Shown: positions 25,997 to 35,200 of the stretch, one piece after another | Layout of the letters: each line of letters starts with the position of its first letter | Numbering within the stretch: position 1 is the stretch's first letter | NCBI GenBank assembly: GCA_012517205.1 | Contig: JAAYVL010000158.1 | Coordinates: forward strand, 1 to 49,630 | DNA from: Verrucomicrobiota bacterium | GTDB taxonomy: Bacteria; Verrucomicrobiota; Verrucomicrobiia; Limisphaerales; UBA8199 | DNA length: 49,630 nucleotides | Reading direction: 5' to 3' | The notes under the pieces: generated by a model | What the model was told of the DNA's origin: nothing | Seen by the model: only the letters and a program-made list of their open reading frames with translations | Database searches by the model: none | Made by a program: the position numbers and the translations under genes

Positions 25997-28114
25997 ATGA
26001 ACTCATCTGAACCGCCGGGCGGGGATACCTCTGACGCAGGTCAGCGCCAGCCCTCCTCCGGCGCCTCTCTCCCGTCCCCCGTTGTTCCGGCTTCGTTTCT
26101 CGTAACGATCTGGAAAATGCTGCGGCCGGTTTTCGGGCTCTTTGTTATCTGGCTGGTGGCCTTCCAACTGTTGCGCGGGCTTTTGATTATCACCACGTGG
26201 TCGCATCGCGGAGGGGCGCCGATGCCGCTGATTGGGCTGTCGTTCTGGCACGGCCTGCGCTTTGACGTGGCCACGGCTGTTTGGCTTACGCTTCCCTTTG
26301 CGTTGTGGCGGATCCTGCGCGCGGCGCCCGGGCGGCGCGAGCGCGGCCTGGCTTTTGCGATCTATGCCCTCCTGGCTCTGGCGGGGCTCTTTGCGCTGAT
26401 CGCGGAGGTGGAGTTTTACAAAGAGTTCCAGATGCGCCTTGGCCCCCTGGCGTACGAGTATTTCAGCACCCAGGCCGAGCATAACGCGATTGTCCTGGGC
26501 ATGATCTGGCATGGCTATCCCGTGGTCCGCTGGACGCTGGTATGCCTGGCTCTCTGGGCGGTGTTTCTCTGGGCCACCCGGCGTCTCTTTCAGCCGGCGC
26601 CCGGCCAGGTCGGCTGGCTCCCGCGCCTCCTGGTTGTCGCCGCGCTGGCGGGCGTGGCCGTGGTGGGCATCCGCGGCGGCCTCCAGCACACTCCCTTGCG
26701 CTGGGGCAATGCCTACTTTTCCCCCAGCACCTATGTGAACCAAATGACACTGAACGGCCTGTGGAGTTTGCTGGATTCCCTGGGCTCCCATTCCTCCGCA
26801 ACTCAGAAATCCACCCGGCAGTGGCAGCGGCGGATGCCGCTGGACCAGGCCATCCAGAAAGTGCGGGAAAGCATTTTGCTGCCGGGCGAGAAACTGGTGG
26901 ACGCCGGGAAATACCCGCTCCTGCGGGTGTCGCCGCCCAACGAGGCGGTCGTCCGGCGCCCGCGCAATGTGGTGGTGGTGATCATGGAGAGTTTCACCGC
27001 GCGGTTCAATGACGCCCTCGGGGCTTCCCTGGGCGCGACTCCCTGTTTTGCGGCGCTGGCGCGCGAGGGTATTTTGTTCGACCGCGCTTTTTCCATCAGC
27101 ACGCACACGGCGCAGGGCGTTTTCGCCACGCTATGCTCGTTTCCCAACCTGCCCGACAATGACCGCCCGGCCAAGGGGCCGGTGGGCGAGCAACCCTTCC
27201 GCTCCCTGCCCCGGATTCTTCAGGAACGCGGCTTTGCCACGCTCTTCCTTTACAACGGCCTCTTCTCCTGGGACAACAAGGAGGGGTTTTACCGGCACCA
27301 GGGCGTGCAACGGTTCATTGGCCGGAACGACTTCAAGAATCCCACCTTTGTGGACCCGGACTGGGGGCCTTGCGACTTTGACGTATTCAACCGCGCCGTG
27401 GAGGAATTCTCCGCCCTGTCCGCCGGGAAGAAGCGATTTCTCGGCATCATTCTCACGCTGTCCAACCATGCGCCGTTTGACCTGCCTCCAGTCGCGGGGC
27501 TGGAACCGATCACGGACGGCGGCGAACAAAACAAGCGCCTCAACGGGGTGCACTACGCCGATTGGGCGCTCGGCCAGTTCATGGCGTCCGCGCGCAAACA
27601 GGAGTGGTTCGCGGACACCCTCTTTGTCTTTGTCGGCGACCACGGTTTCGGCATTCCGCCCAACCTTACGGAGACAAGCCTCCTGCATATGCACGTGCCC
27701 CTGCTCTTTTACGGCCCGGAATTATTTGGCGGCCAACACGAGGTGCGCCACCAGGTTGCCAGCCAGTTGGACATCCTGCCCACGGTGGTGGGAATCCTCG
27801 GGCTGGACACGCCGCACCAGGCCTTCGGGCGCGATTTGTTCCGCCTGCCGCCGGATGACCCCGGCCAGGCTTATGTCAAACGCGTAGGCGAACCGATCCT
27901 CGGCTGGATCCAGGGCGACGAAATCCTGACCGCCAGCCTGGATGCGCCGGCGCACTTTTACCGGCTGGGCCTCGGTTTCCCGCCCAGCGCTTCCGCCGAT
28001 CTCGCCTCCGCTCAACCCGAACGCGCCACGGCGTTCTCACGGGAATTGGACGCGTTCGTCGTGGCGGGGTTGCACACCCTCAATCGCCGGCTGGCGTCCG
28101 CGCCCGCCCGATGA
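25997..28114 (+). CDS. LtaS/MdoB-like phosphoglycerol or phosphoethanolamine transferase
   Basis: The 705-residue protein has about five N-terminal membrane helices (about 35-235, e.g. RPVFGLFVIWLVAFQLL), followed by a large extracytoplasmic alkaline-phosphatase-fold (sulfatase) domain (about 310-640). Motifs are VVVVIMESFTARFND (metal Glu), the nucleophile Thr in ISTHTAQGVFATL (near 368), FFLGIILTLSNHAPF-like FLGIILTLSNHAPFDLP, and FVGDHGFGIPP (metal Asp and His, near 548). In Gram-negative bacteria such enzymes decorate periplasmic glucans or lipid A. It follows the TVP38 gene after about 95 bases. The ATG at 25997 is preferred over an in-frame TTG at 25940. Confidence 0.88.
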   Translation: MNSSEPPGGDTSDAGQRQPSSGASLPSPVVPASFLVTIWKMLRPVFGLFVIWLVAFQLLRGLLIITTWSHRGGAPMPLIGLSFWHGLRFDVATAVWLTLPFALWRILRAAPGRRERGLAFAIYALLALAGLFALIAEVEFYKEFQMRLGPLAYEYFSTQAEHNAIVLGMIWHGYPVVRWTLVCLALWAVFLWATRRLFQPAPGQVGWLPRLLVVAALAGVAVVGIRGGLQHTPLRWGNAYFSPSTYVNQMTLNGLWSLLDSLGSHSSATQKSTRQWQRRMPLDQAIQKVRESILLPGEKLVDAGKYPLLRVSPPNEAVVRRPRNVVVVIMESFTARFNDALGASLGATPCFAALAREGILFDRAFSISTHTAQGVFATLCSFPNLPDNDRPAKGPVGEQPFRSLPRILQERGFATLFLYNGLFSWDNKEGFYRHQGVQRFIGRNDFKNPTFVDPDWGPCDFDVFNRAVEEFSALSAGKKRFLGIILTLSNHAPFDLPPVAGLEPITDGGEQNKRLNGVHYADWALGQFMASARKQEWFADTLFVFVGDHGFGIPPNLTETSLLHMHVPLLFYGPELFGGQHEVRHQVASQLDILPTVVGILGLDTPHQAFGRDLFRLPPDDPGQAYVKRVGEPILGWIQGDEILTASLDAPAHFYRLGLGFPPSASADLASAQPERATAFSRELDAFVVAGLHTLNRRLASAPAR

Positions 28115-28235
28115 TGCCTCCCGCGGGGGCGGCCCCGAACCGCCCGCGGCGGATGAGATCGCGCTCGGGTGAGCGCCGCAAGCCGGGCCCCATCATTGAA
28201 TGCCGGCCGCCGCCACCCGCGGCGGGAATTGCGCG

Positions 28236-28784
28236 CTAACGGTGGAGATCGGGCCGGGGTTTCAGTTTCCCGCGCAACACGGCGACCAGCAGTGCCGCGT
28301 AGTTGGGCGCGCTGTAAAAATCCTTCTCTCCAATCAACTCCTGAACCCCCCGGTCATACAAGATCAGGTCCACGCCCGCCTCGCGTTCGGTTTGCGGGCT
28401 GGGGGCCGGGCGGGCTCCGGTCGCCAGAAAACACCACATGCGGTTGGTGAAGCGGGCGACGGAAGGAGAAAGGCTCGCCAGCAATTCGAAATGATCCGCC
28501 TCATAGCCCGTTTCCTCGGCCAGCTCCCGCCGGGCCGCCTGCTCGGGGGTTTCCCCCGGGTCAATGTGGCCCGCGGGCAACTCCAGCGTGATCGCCCCCG
28601 CCGCCCGCCGAAACTGGCGCACCAGCAACAGTTGATCCTGCCGGGTCAGGGCCACGATCACCACGAAATCGAGCCCCTGAATGACATAATGCGGCGGGCC
28701 GCCGCCCGGGGTTGATTCGGCCAAAACCTGGAACCAGGGCGAGGTGAACACCGCCTCCCGATTGCTGCCTGACTTCTTCATCAT
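28236..28784 (-). CDS. Nudix hydrolase, ADP-ribose pyrophosphatase type
   Basis: The ~182-residue protein has a complete Nudix box G-x5-E-x7-R-E-L-A-E-E-x-G-Y, beginning GHIDPGETPEQAARRELAEE. DFVVIVALTRQDQLLLVRQFR and ITLELPAGHIDPGE before it are typical of ADP-sugar pyrophosphatases (NudF-like). It would cleave ADP-ribose or a nucleotide-sugar to sugar-phosphate and NMP, with Mg2+. The gene is the last of a reverse operon of nucleotide-sugar genes, so a nucleotide-sugar is a plausible substrate. The start at 28784 lies just past the end of the upstream gene (28792); an alternative start at 28802 would overlap it by 11 bases. Confidence 0.88.
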   Translation of the reverse strand: MMKKSGSNREAVFTSPWFQVLAESTPGGGPPHYVIQGLDFVVIVALTRQDQLLLVRQFRRAAGAITLELPAGHIDPGETPEQAARRELAEETGYEADHFELLASLSPSVARFTNRMWCFLATGARPAPSPQTEREAGVDLILYDRGVQELIGEKDFYSAPNYAALLVAVLRGKLKPRPDLHR

Positions 28785-28791
28785 CGTCACT

Positions 28792-29535
28792 CTAATCGCC
28801 AAACTGCGCGCGGTTTTGCTGGACGAACGCCTCGGCCTGCCGCAGGGATTCGGGCGTGCCGATATCGAGGAACGGCGCTTCCACCACGCATACTTTGAGC
28901 GCGCAGCCTTGCGCCAGCAACCGCGGAAACACCTCCTGCTCGAAACTCAGCGGCCACTGGCCGGGTAATTGGCGCACCAGCGTGTCCCGCAAAAGGTAAA
29001 TCCCGGCGTTGATGACCCCCGGCCCGGGCTGTTTCTCCGCAAACCCGCGCAACTCGGCGCCGGGCCCGAGCGTCAGCGCCCCATAGCGCGCCGCATCCGG
29101 CACGGCGCGCCCCACCACAACGCCAGCAACCGCGGGGTGGCGGCGCAACTCCCGGGCCGCCGCCGCCAGCGAGACGAGGACCAGCGAGTCGCCATTGACG
29201 ACCAGCCAGGCCGGCGGCGTTTCCGCTGAAAGGCGCGCCGCATGCAGGAAGCCGCCGGCCGTCCCCAGGGGCTGGGGCTCCGCCAGGCAGCGCGTGAGCA
29301 CGCCGGGAACCGGTTGCGCCTGGAAATGCGCCGCCACCACTCCGGCCAGGTGGCCGGTGGAAAGAATGACCTTCCGAATCCCCTGCTGCGCCAGCCAGCG
29401 CACCACCCATTCGAGAAATGGTTTGCCGGATACCGGGGCCATGGGTTTGGGCACCCCCGGCAGCAAGTGCGCCACGCGGGTCCCGAGGCCGCCCGCCAGC
29501 ACCACGGCCACTGTCTGGCTCAGTTCCCGCGTCAT
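28792..29535 (-). CDS. Sugar-1-phosphate nucleotidyltransferase (HddC/mannose-1-P guanylyltransferase-like)
   Basis: The 247-residue protein has the nucleotidyltransferase signature VVLAGGLGTRVAHLLPGVPKP with the activator-loop Lys. It then has MAPVSGKPFLEW, EPQPLGTAGGFLHA, LVVNGDSLVLV in place of the usual GD metal motif, and VINAGIYLLR. It activates a sugar-1-phosphate with an NTP. The short length and sequence style fit HddC-like enzymes that make GDP-D-glycero-D-manno-heptose, but mannose-1-phosphate is equally possible. The gene starts 8 bases after the epimerase gene and ends at the start of the Nudix gene. Confidence 0.85.
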   Translation of the reverse strand: MTRELSQTVAVVLAGGLGTRVAHLLPGVPKPMAPVSGKPFLEWVVRWLAQQGIRKVILSTGHLAGVVAAHFQAQPVPGVLTRCLAEPQPLGTAGGFLHAARLSAETPPAWLVVNGDSLVLVSLAAAARELRRHPAVAGVVVGRAVPDAARYGALTLGPGAELRGFAEKQPGPGVINAGIYLLRDTLVRQLPGQWPLSFEQEVFPRLLAQGCALKVCVVEAPFLDIGTPESLRQAEAFVQQNRAQFGD

Positions 29536-29543
29536 GCCCGCGC

Positions 29544-30476
29544 CTAGACGTTGGCGTACACGCTGTTGCGCAGGATGGTGAATCCTTTGATCAGTTCCCG
29601 AATGCCCCGGTCAAGCCCCCACTCCGGCGTGAAGCCCGTCGCCGCCAGGCGCGCATTGGACACGATGTAGTCCCGCTTGTCCGGGTCTTCGCCAATCGGC
29701 GCTTCCAGAAAGACAAACTTCGGCAGGTGCTTCTGGATGACAGCGCACAGTTCGAGCTTGGAGAGATTCGCCTCGTCCAGCCCGACGTTATAGGGCTTGC
29801 CTTTCATCTCCTCGAAGCGGTTGAGCGCGTGCGCGAATACGCGCGCCACATCGCGCACGTGGATATAATTGCGCTTGAAGTGCCCCTCGAAGATAACCAC
29901 CGCGCGGTCGTTGACCGCCCGGTGGACGAAATCATTCACCAGCAGATCAATCCGCATGCGCGGCGAGACGCCAAAAACGGTGGCCAAGCGAAAGCTGATG
30001 CTATTCTCGCGCTGCAGGATGACCTCCTCAGCCTGCACCTTCGTGGTTCCGTACAGGGAGATGGGCCGCAGCGGCGTTTCTTCCGTGCAGAACTTGTCTT
30101 TCTCGCCGACGCCGTAGCCGCTGTTGGTCACCGGCATGAGGATGCGCTGGGCCGCGGAAGCCAGGCGGCACAGCATGGCCACGGCCTCGAAATTCGTGGT
30201 GCGCGCGGCCACGGGATCGCGATCGCACAAAGGCGCCCCCACCAGCGCCGCCAGGGGGATGATGACATCCGCCCCGCCCACCAGTTTCTTCATGAGCGCC
30301 TCATCCCGGCAATCACCGCGCACGATCTGAAATCCCTCGTAGGGGCAGCAGTCCGCCAGGCTGTTCTGCCGGAAGAGAAAGTTGTCCACCACCGTGACGT
30401 GGTGCCCCAGTCCCAGGAGGGTTGGCGTCAGCACCGAGCCGAGGTAGCCGGCGCCGCCGGTAATCAGTATTTTCAT
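29544..30476 (-). CDS. NAD-dependent sugar epimerase/dehydratase (extended SDR)
   Basis: The 310-residue protein opens MKILITGGAGYLGS, the NAD-binding G-x-x-G-x-x-G. It has the catalytic Tyr-x3-Lys in LYGTTKVQAEE (near residue 143) with the upstream Thr/Ser in VTNSGYGVGE. FKRNYIHVRDVARVF and PYNVGLDEANLS are typical of nucleotide-sugar epimerases and dehydratases. The exact product cannot be told. It is third in a five-gene reverse operon after GDP-fucose-synthase-like and LhgO genes, with about 30 bases between it and lhgO. Confidence 0.88.
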   Translation of the reverse strand: MKILITGGAGYLGSVLTPTLLGLGHHVTVVDNFLFRQNSLADCCPYEGFQIVRGDCRDEALMKKLVGGADVIIPLAALVGAPLCDRDPVAARTTNFEAVAMLCRLASAAQRILMPVTNSGYGVGEKDKFCTEETPLRPISLYGTTKVQAEEVILQRENSISFRLATVFGVSPRMRIDLLVNDFVHRAVNDRAVVIFEGHFKRNYIHVRDVARVFAHALNRFEEMKGKPYNVGLDEANLSKLELCAVIQKHLPKFVFLEAPIGEDPDKRDYIVSNARLAATGFTPEWGLDRGIRELIKGFTILRNSVYANV

Positions 30477-30506
30477 AGTCAGAAAAGGAGCATTAAGTAG
30501 AGCAAG

Positions 30507-31706
30507 TCAGCTTTCGCTGGCAACCAGATTTGCGATCTCGCTGCCGATGGCCAGCGCGGCGGTTCCGGCCGGGCTGGGCGCATTCAGCACGTGCAGCGCC
30601 TGCGGCCGTTGCAGCAGGCAGAAGTCCTGGACCAGGGTGCCATCCGGCGCCATGGCCTGCGCGCGCACGCCGGCGCCGCCCGGCGCCAGGTCGGCCTCCT
30701 GTATTTCCGGCACCAGCCGCTGCAGCGAGGCGCAGAACAACCGTTTGCTGAACGAGCGGCGCAACTCGTCCCAGCTCATGCGTTTGTGCCGCGCCAAAAA
30801 ACGCCACAGGCCGGAAAAGGTCAGGGCGTCCCACACGTCGGCCAGCCGCACGTCCGTTTTCCGGTAACCCTCCCGGGCGAGCGCCAGCACCGCGTTGGGG
30901 CCCGCCTCCCGGCCGCCGTGAATGAGCCGCGTGAAATGCACGCCCAAAAAGGGAAACTGCGGATCCGGCACCGGGTAAATCAGGTTGCGCACCAGGTGCT
31001 CCCGCTCCGGCTTGAGCGCGTAATACTCGCCGCGGAAAGGCACGATGCGCACCTCGCGTTTCTCACCGGCAAGCTGGCTGACACGGTCGCAATGCAGCCC
31101 GGCGCAGTTGATCACGAAGTCCGCCGCCCAATCCCCCTTTGGGCTCTCGATCCGCCACTCGCCGTTCCGCAGCCGCAGCGCCGTCACCCGCGCCCCCACC
31201 ACCACGGAGCCTCCGCGGGCTTCGATTTCCCGCTGGAGGGCTTCGCAGACTTTCGGGTAGTCCACGATGCCTTCCTGGGGAACCTGCAACGCGGCGACCC
31301 CGCCCACATGCGGTTCGACCTCGCGCATCTGCTCGCGATTGAGCCAGCGCAGCCCCTCCAGGCCATTTTGGGCACCCCGCTCCTGCAGGCGGCGCAGGCG
31401 CGGCACCTCGGCGTCATCCGCGGCCACCACCAGCTTGCCGCAAACCTCATGGGGCACCGCATGATCCTGGCAAAAGGCCACCATCTCGCGAATGCCCGCC
31501 ACGGCCAGCCGGGCTTTCAATGAGCCCGGCTGGTAGTACAGCCCGGAATGCAGGACGCCGCTGTTGTGGCCGCTCTGGTGGGCGCACACCCGCCCTTCCT
31601 TTTCCAGCAGCAGGATGCGCGCGGCGGGCCAACGCGCCGCCAGTTTATGCGCCGCGGCCAGCCCCACGATGCCTCCGCCGATAATGACGACCCGCCGGGA
31701 TGCCAT
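30507..31706 (-). CDS. lhgO: L-2-hydroxyglutarate oxidase-like FAD enzyme
   Basis: The 399-residue protein has the DAO-type FAD-binding start RRVVIIGGGIVGLAAAHKLA and the LhgO hallmark AHQSGHNSGVLHSGLYYQPGS, which contains the flavin-contacting His. VPHEVCGKLVVA, GKLVVAAD and INCAGLHCDRVS follow. LhgO oxidises L-2-hydroxyglutarate to 2-oxoglutarate and passes electrons to the quinone pool. Here it is embedded between GDP-fucose-synthase-like and epimerase genes, which is unusual for a metabolite-repair enzyme; it could act on another 2-hydroxy acid. Gaps to both neighbours are 20-30 bases, so it is in the same operon. Confidence 0.88.
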   Translation of the reverse strand: MASRRVVIIGGGIVGLAAAHKLAARWPAARILLLEKEGRVCAHQSGHNSGVLHSGLYYQPGSLKARLAVAGIREMVAFCQDHAVPHEVCGKLVVAADDAEVPRLRRLQERGAQNGLEGLRWLNREQMREVEPHVGGVAALQVPQEGIVDYPKVCEALQREIEARGGSVVVGARVTALRLRNGEWRIESPKGDWAADFVINCAGLHCDRVSQLAGEKREVRIVPFRGEYYALKPEREHLVRNLIYPVPDPQFPFLGVHFTRLIHGGREAGPNAVLALAREGYRKTDVRLADVWDALTFSGLWRFLARHKRMSWDELRRSFSKRLFCASLQRLVPEIQEADLAPGGAGVRAQAMAPDGTLVQDFCLLQRPQALHVLNAPSPAGTAALAIGSEIANLVASES

Positions 31707-31726
31707 GGCTGTGCTCCGAAGCCGTT

Positions 31727-32662
31727 TCAGCCGAATCGCTTCCGGTAATCCTCGTAGGCCAGGCGGATGCCGGTTTCGAGATCAACCTGGGGCTTCCAGC
31801 CGAGCGCAAACAGGCGCGAGCTGTCCATCAGCTTGCGGGGCATGCCGTCGGGCTTGCTGGCATCCCACTCGATCCGGCCGGCATAGCCGATCACCCGCCC
31901 AACCGTTTCGGTCAGTTCGCGCACGGAAACTTCCGTGCCGGAACCGACGTTGATGAATTGCTCCTCGCTGTAATGTTCGAGCAAAAAAATACAAGCCCGG
32001 GCCAGGTCATCCGCATACAGGAACTCCCGGAAAGGCGAGCCGGTGCCCCAGCAGGTCACCGTGGGAGCGTTGGCCTGCCTGGCTTCGTGAAACCGGCGGA
32101 TCAGGGCCGGCAGCACATGCGAGTTTTGCGGATCATAATTGTCATTGGGCCCATACATGTTGGTGGGCATGGCGCTGATGAAATCGCAGCCATATTGGCG
32201 CCGATACGCCTGGCACATCTTTATGCCGGCGATCTTCGCCACTGCGTACCACTCGTTGGTCGGCTCGAGCGGCCCGGTCAGCAGATACTCTTCCTTCATG
32301 GGCTGCACCGACAGCCGCGGATAAATGCAGGAACTGCCCAGGAACAGCAGCTTGCGCACCCCGGCCACGTAAGCGCCGTGAATGAGATGGTTCTGGATTT
32401 GCAGGTTCTGGTAAATGAACTCCGCCGGGTGCCGGTCGTTGGCCAGGATTCCGCCCACTTTGGCCGCCGCATCCACCACATATTCGGGCTTCTCCTGCGC
32501 GTAGAACCGATTGACGGCGGCCCCGTCCAGCAGATCCAATTCGGCGCGGGTGCGCCCGATCAGGTGCGTATAGCCGCGCCGTTGCAATTCGCGCCAGATC
32601 GCGCTGCCCACCAAGCCGCGGTGCCCCGCTACATAAATCCGAGCATCTCGGGCAATTTCCAT
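31727..32662 (-). CDS. fcl: GDP-L-fucose synthase
   Basis: The 311-residue protein closely fits GDP-fucose synthase (WcaG/Fcl). It has [63 protein letters not shown], the catalytic Tyr and Lys in [18 protein letters not shown], and [14 protein letters not shown]. It epimerises and reduces GDP-4-keto-6-deoxymannose to GDP-L-fucose with NADPH. The partner dehydratase (Gmd) is not in this window. It is the first gene of a reverse operon that ends with the Nudix gene. Confidence 0.93.
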   Translation of the reverse strand: MEIARDARIYVAGHRGLVGSAIWRELQRRGYTHLIGRTRAELDLLDGAAVNRFYAQEKPEYVVDAAAKVGGILANDRHPAEFIYQNLQIQNHLIHGAYVAGVRKLLFLGSSCIYPRLSVQPMKEEYLLTGPLEPTNEWYAVAKIAGIKMCQAYRRQYGCDFISAMPTNMYGPNDNYDPQNSHVLPALIRRFHEARQANAPTVTCWGTGSPFREFLYADDLARACIFLLEHYSEEQFINVGSGTEVSVRELTETVGRVIGYAGRIEWDASKPDGMPRKLMDSSRLFALGWKPQVDLETGIRLAYEDYRKRFG

Positions 32663-33108
32663 CGGCTCAGCAGTAAACCAATTCGCCCCTCAAGACAAGC
32701 CCGGACCACCCCAACCACACGGCGAAGCAGTGGTTGGGGCCCGGCGCAAAGCCGGGGTTTGGGCGGTAATGGCTTTGGGTGCTCCAAAGGTCAGTCGCGA
32801 TGCGGATTACGGATTCCCGACTCCTTCCCTCGACCGAAACCAGGCGAGCCTCGCGGGTTTGCTCCCGGCCATTTCGTCCCTCACGGCGGCATGCACCTGC
32901 TCGAGCCCGGCTTTCCGCCTCTACCTTTATCCGCCCCATGCTTTCGCCACTTCCTGCCCGCGCTGCCCCATCACGACAGCGCCTCTCACCCGCAACCGCG
33001 AAGCTACGGTAATGGGGCCGGAGCTAATAAGAAAAGAGGAGGATGAAGCAGCTATCCCGGCCCGTGAAATGAGGCAGGCCAGCGCTTGCCTTTATGCGGG
33101 CAATTCAA
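32663..33108. other. Gene-free stretch upstream of fcl, possible dispersed repeat
   Basis: About 445 bases separate the fucose-synthase start from the export-operon end. The open frames in it are short and biased; one (32939 down to 32667) is Arg/Glu-rich and reads like translated intergenic repeat rather than a protein. The fcl promoter must be here. I found no clear sigma-70 or sigma-54 box and no strong terminator for the permease gene that ends at 33109. Confidence 0.5.
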
Positions 33109-34401
33109 TTACTCGTGGCGCAACGCCTCAATGGGATCCAAATCCGCGGCAGCTTTGGCAGGGTAAAGCCCAAAGATAACGCCGACCGCGCCGGAGATGC
33201 CAAAGGCCAGCAAAACGGACCACAGGGTGACGATCGTCTTCATCGTGGTGAGATGCGAGACCAGAACGGGAGTAATGATCCCAACCGCCACCCCGACCAG
33301 CCCTCCCCCAACCGCGAGCACGACCGTTTCAACCAGAAATTGCATGGTAATATCCGCTTTCTTGGCGCCCAGGGCGCGCCGAATCCCTATTTCGCGGGTC
33401 CGTTCGGTCACGGTTGCCAGCATGATATTCATAATACCGATCCCCCCGACCAGCAGTGAAATCGCGGCAATTGACCCCAGCACAATGTTGAAAATGCGCT
33501 TGGTCTGCTCCGCCTGCCGGAGCAACTGCAGTGGAACAATGATTTCATAATCGTTGTCCTCGTGAAAGCGGCCCAGCAGGGTCCGGATTTGCGGGTCGGC
33601 GGTTTCCACCGACGCCAGGTCGCGCATCTGGACGGTGACCTGATGGAGTTGCACCTCTTCCGCCTCAAAACTGCCCGCGGAACGGCGAAAGAGGATTTCG
33701 CCGAACCGGGTGCGGGAGGTGTTCAAGGGGATATAAACGTTATTATCAAGCGGCTGCCCTTCCATTTTGCCAGCCTGGCTGCGCTGTTCCGGCTGGCTGC
33801 GCTCCTGAACGATGCCAATAACCCGATAGTAAAAGGTGGCAATCTTTATCGCATGGTTGAGCGGGTCCTGATACGGGAAAAGCTGGCGCGCCAGCCCGGT
33901 GGTAATGACGCACACATTTTCCATGTGCTCTTCGTCGTAATATGCCAGGAATCGCCCACGCACCAACGTCGCCCCAGCCACCTCGGGATAAAAAGGAAGC
34001 GTGCCGATGACCTGGCAGGGGATTTCAGTGCGTTGAAAGCGGACATTTTCGCGGATGATGCGCATGGGCAGAACCCGGGAAACGCCGGGAATGGTGCCGA
34101 GCAGGCGTCCCGCATCGTCGTAAGTAAGGCCGTACTTTATCTGGAAACCGCGCCGGCTGCCCGCGCCCTGCTGGCGGGCCTGTTCGGGCGGCTTGAGGCT
34201 GCGAATCAGGATGTTATTGCTGCCCAACCGCTTGATGGCCTCCTGCGCTTCGTAGGACGCCCCTTCGCCGATCGCCAGCATGGCAATGACCGAGCAAACG
34301 CCAAAAATGATGCCAAGCATGGTCAGCGCCGAGCGCAGTTTATGCAGCTTGAGGCTTTTGAAGCCAAGCCGGACGGTGATGAGGAATTGGTAAGGAATCA
34401 T
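33109..34401 (-). CDS. MacB-like ABC transporter permease (FtsX family)
   Basis: The 430-residue protein has an N-terminal membrane helix after FKSLKLHKLRSALTMLGIIFGV, a large periplasmic MacB-PCD domain (about 50-300), and three C-terminal helices of the FtsX domain (e.g. LGSIAAISLLVGGIGIMNIML). The coupling sequence TERTREIGIRRALGA is typical of MacB/LolC-type mechanotransmission permeases. With the ATPase encoded just upstream it forms an exporter that does not move substrate through the membrane but drives periplasmic work through the adaptor and TolC-type partner. It starts four bases after the ATPase stop and is the last gene of the operon. Confidence 0.92.
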   Translation of the reverse strand: MIPYQFLITVRLGFKSLKLHKLRSALTMLGIIFGVCSVIAMLAIGEGASYEAQEAIKRLGSNNILIRSLKPPEQARQQGAGSRRGFQIKYGLTYDDAGRLLGTIPGVSRVLPMRIIRENVRFQRTEIPCQVIGTLPFYPEVAGATLVRGRFLAYYDEEHMENVCVITTGLARQLFPYQDPLNHAIKIATFYYRVIGIVQERSQPEQRSQAGKMEGQPLDNNVYIPLNTSRTRFGEILFRRSAGSFEAEEVQLHQVTVQMRDLASVETADPQIRTLLGRFHEDNDYEIIVPLQLLRQAEQTKRIFNIVLGSIAAISLLVGGIGIMNIMLATVTERTREIGIRRALGAKKADITMQFLVETVVLAVGGGLVGVAVGIITPVLVSHLTTMKTIVTLWSVLLAFGISGAVGVIFGLYPAKAAADLDPIEALRHE

Positions 34402-34405
34402 CGCC

Positions 34406-35200
34406 TCAACGCGCCGGGGCCGCGGTTGCGTTCGGCGCCCGCTGCTCGTCCCGATCTATTCGCCCGTCTTTCATGCGCACAACCCGCTGAGCCCGCTCCG
34501 CCACTTTGTCGTCATGCGTAACCAGTACGATGGTCTTGCCGTCCTGATTCAGCCGGCTGATCAACCCCAGCACCTCGGTGCCGGTCTTGGAGTCGAGGTT
34601 GCCGGTGGGCTCATCGGCCAGGATCATCAGCGGATCATTCACCAGGGAACGGGCAATGGCCACGCGCTGCTGCTGGCCGCCCGACAACTGGCTGGGCCGA
34701 TGCGTGAGCCGGTCGCCCAGCCCCACCAGTTTCGCCAACTCAACGCACCGGTCTCGGGAAGTCTTGATATCCTGCCCGCGGTAAAAGAGCGGCACCTGGA
34801 TGTTCTCCAGCACGGTCAGTTGCGCGATCAGGTTGTAGGATTGAAAGATGAACCCGATGCGGCGGCCTCGAACTTCCGACAGGGCGTCGTCGCTCATGCG
34901 GGAGACATCCTCGGTGCCGAGAAAATACCGTCCGGCCGTGGGCCGGTCCAGGCAGCCCAGGATATTGAGCATCGTGGATTTGCCAGAGCCGGAGGGCCCC
35001 ATGATGGCAACGAACGAGCCCGCATGGATGGTTAAATCCACCCCGTCAAGGGCGCGCACGATATTCTCTTCGCCCAGCACATACGTTTTCTGCAACGCTT
35101 CCAGGCGGATGATGCTCTCTCCGAACGCCGTGCCCGCCGCCGCCCCGGCCCGGCCGGAGGGGCGACGCGCGGAAGAGGGCTTCGGCGGAACGGAACTCAT
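34406..35200 (-). CDS. MacB/LolD-type ABC transporter ATP-binding protein
   Basis: The 264-residue protein has Walker [11 protein letters not shown]-loop in [12 protein letters not shown], signature [15 protein letters not shown], Walker [13 protein letters not shown] and the H-loop VTHD. This is the LolD/MacB subclass, where the ATPase pairs with an FtsX permease. The first ~28 residues are an Arg/Ser/Pro-rich extension. Its ATG overlaps the stop of the adaptor gene by four bases (ATGA), and the permease follows after four bases, so expression is tightly coupled. Confidence 0.94.
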   Translation of the reverse strand: MSSVPPKPSSARRPSGRAGAAAGTAFGESIIRLEALQKTYVLGEENIVRALDGVDLTIHAGSFVAIMGPSGSGKSTMLNILGCLDRPTAGRYFLGTEDVSRMSDDALSEVRGRRIGFIFQSYNLIAQLTVLENIQVPLFYRGQDIKTSRDRCVELAKLVGLGDRLTHRPSQLSGGQQQRVAIARSLVNDPLMILADEPTGNLDSKTGTEVLGLISRLNQDGKTIVLVTHDDKVAERAQRVVRMKDGRIDRDEQRAPNATAAPAR

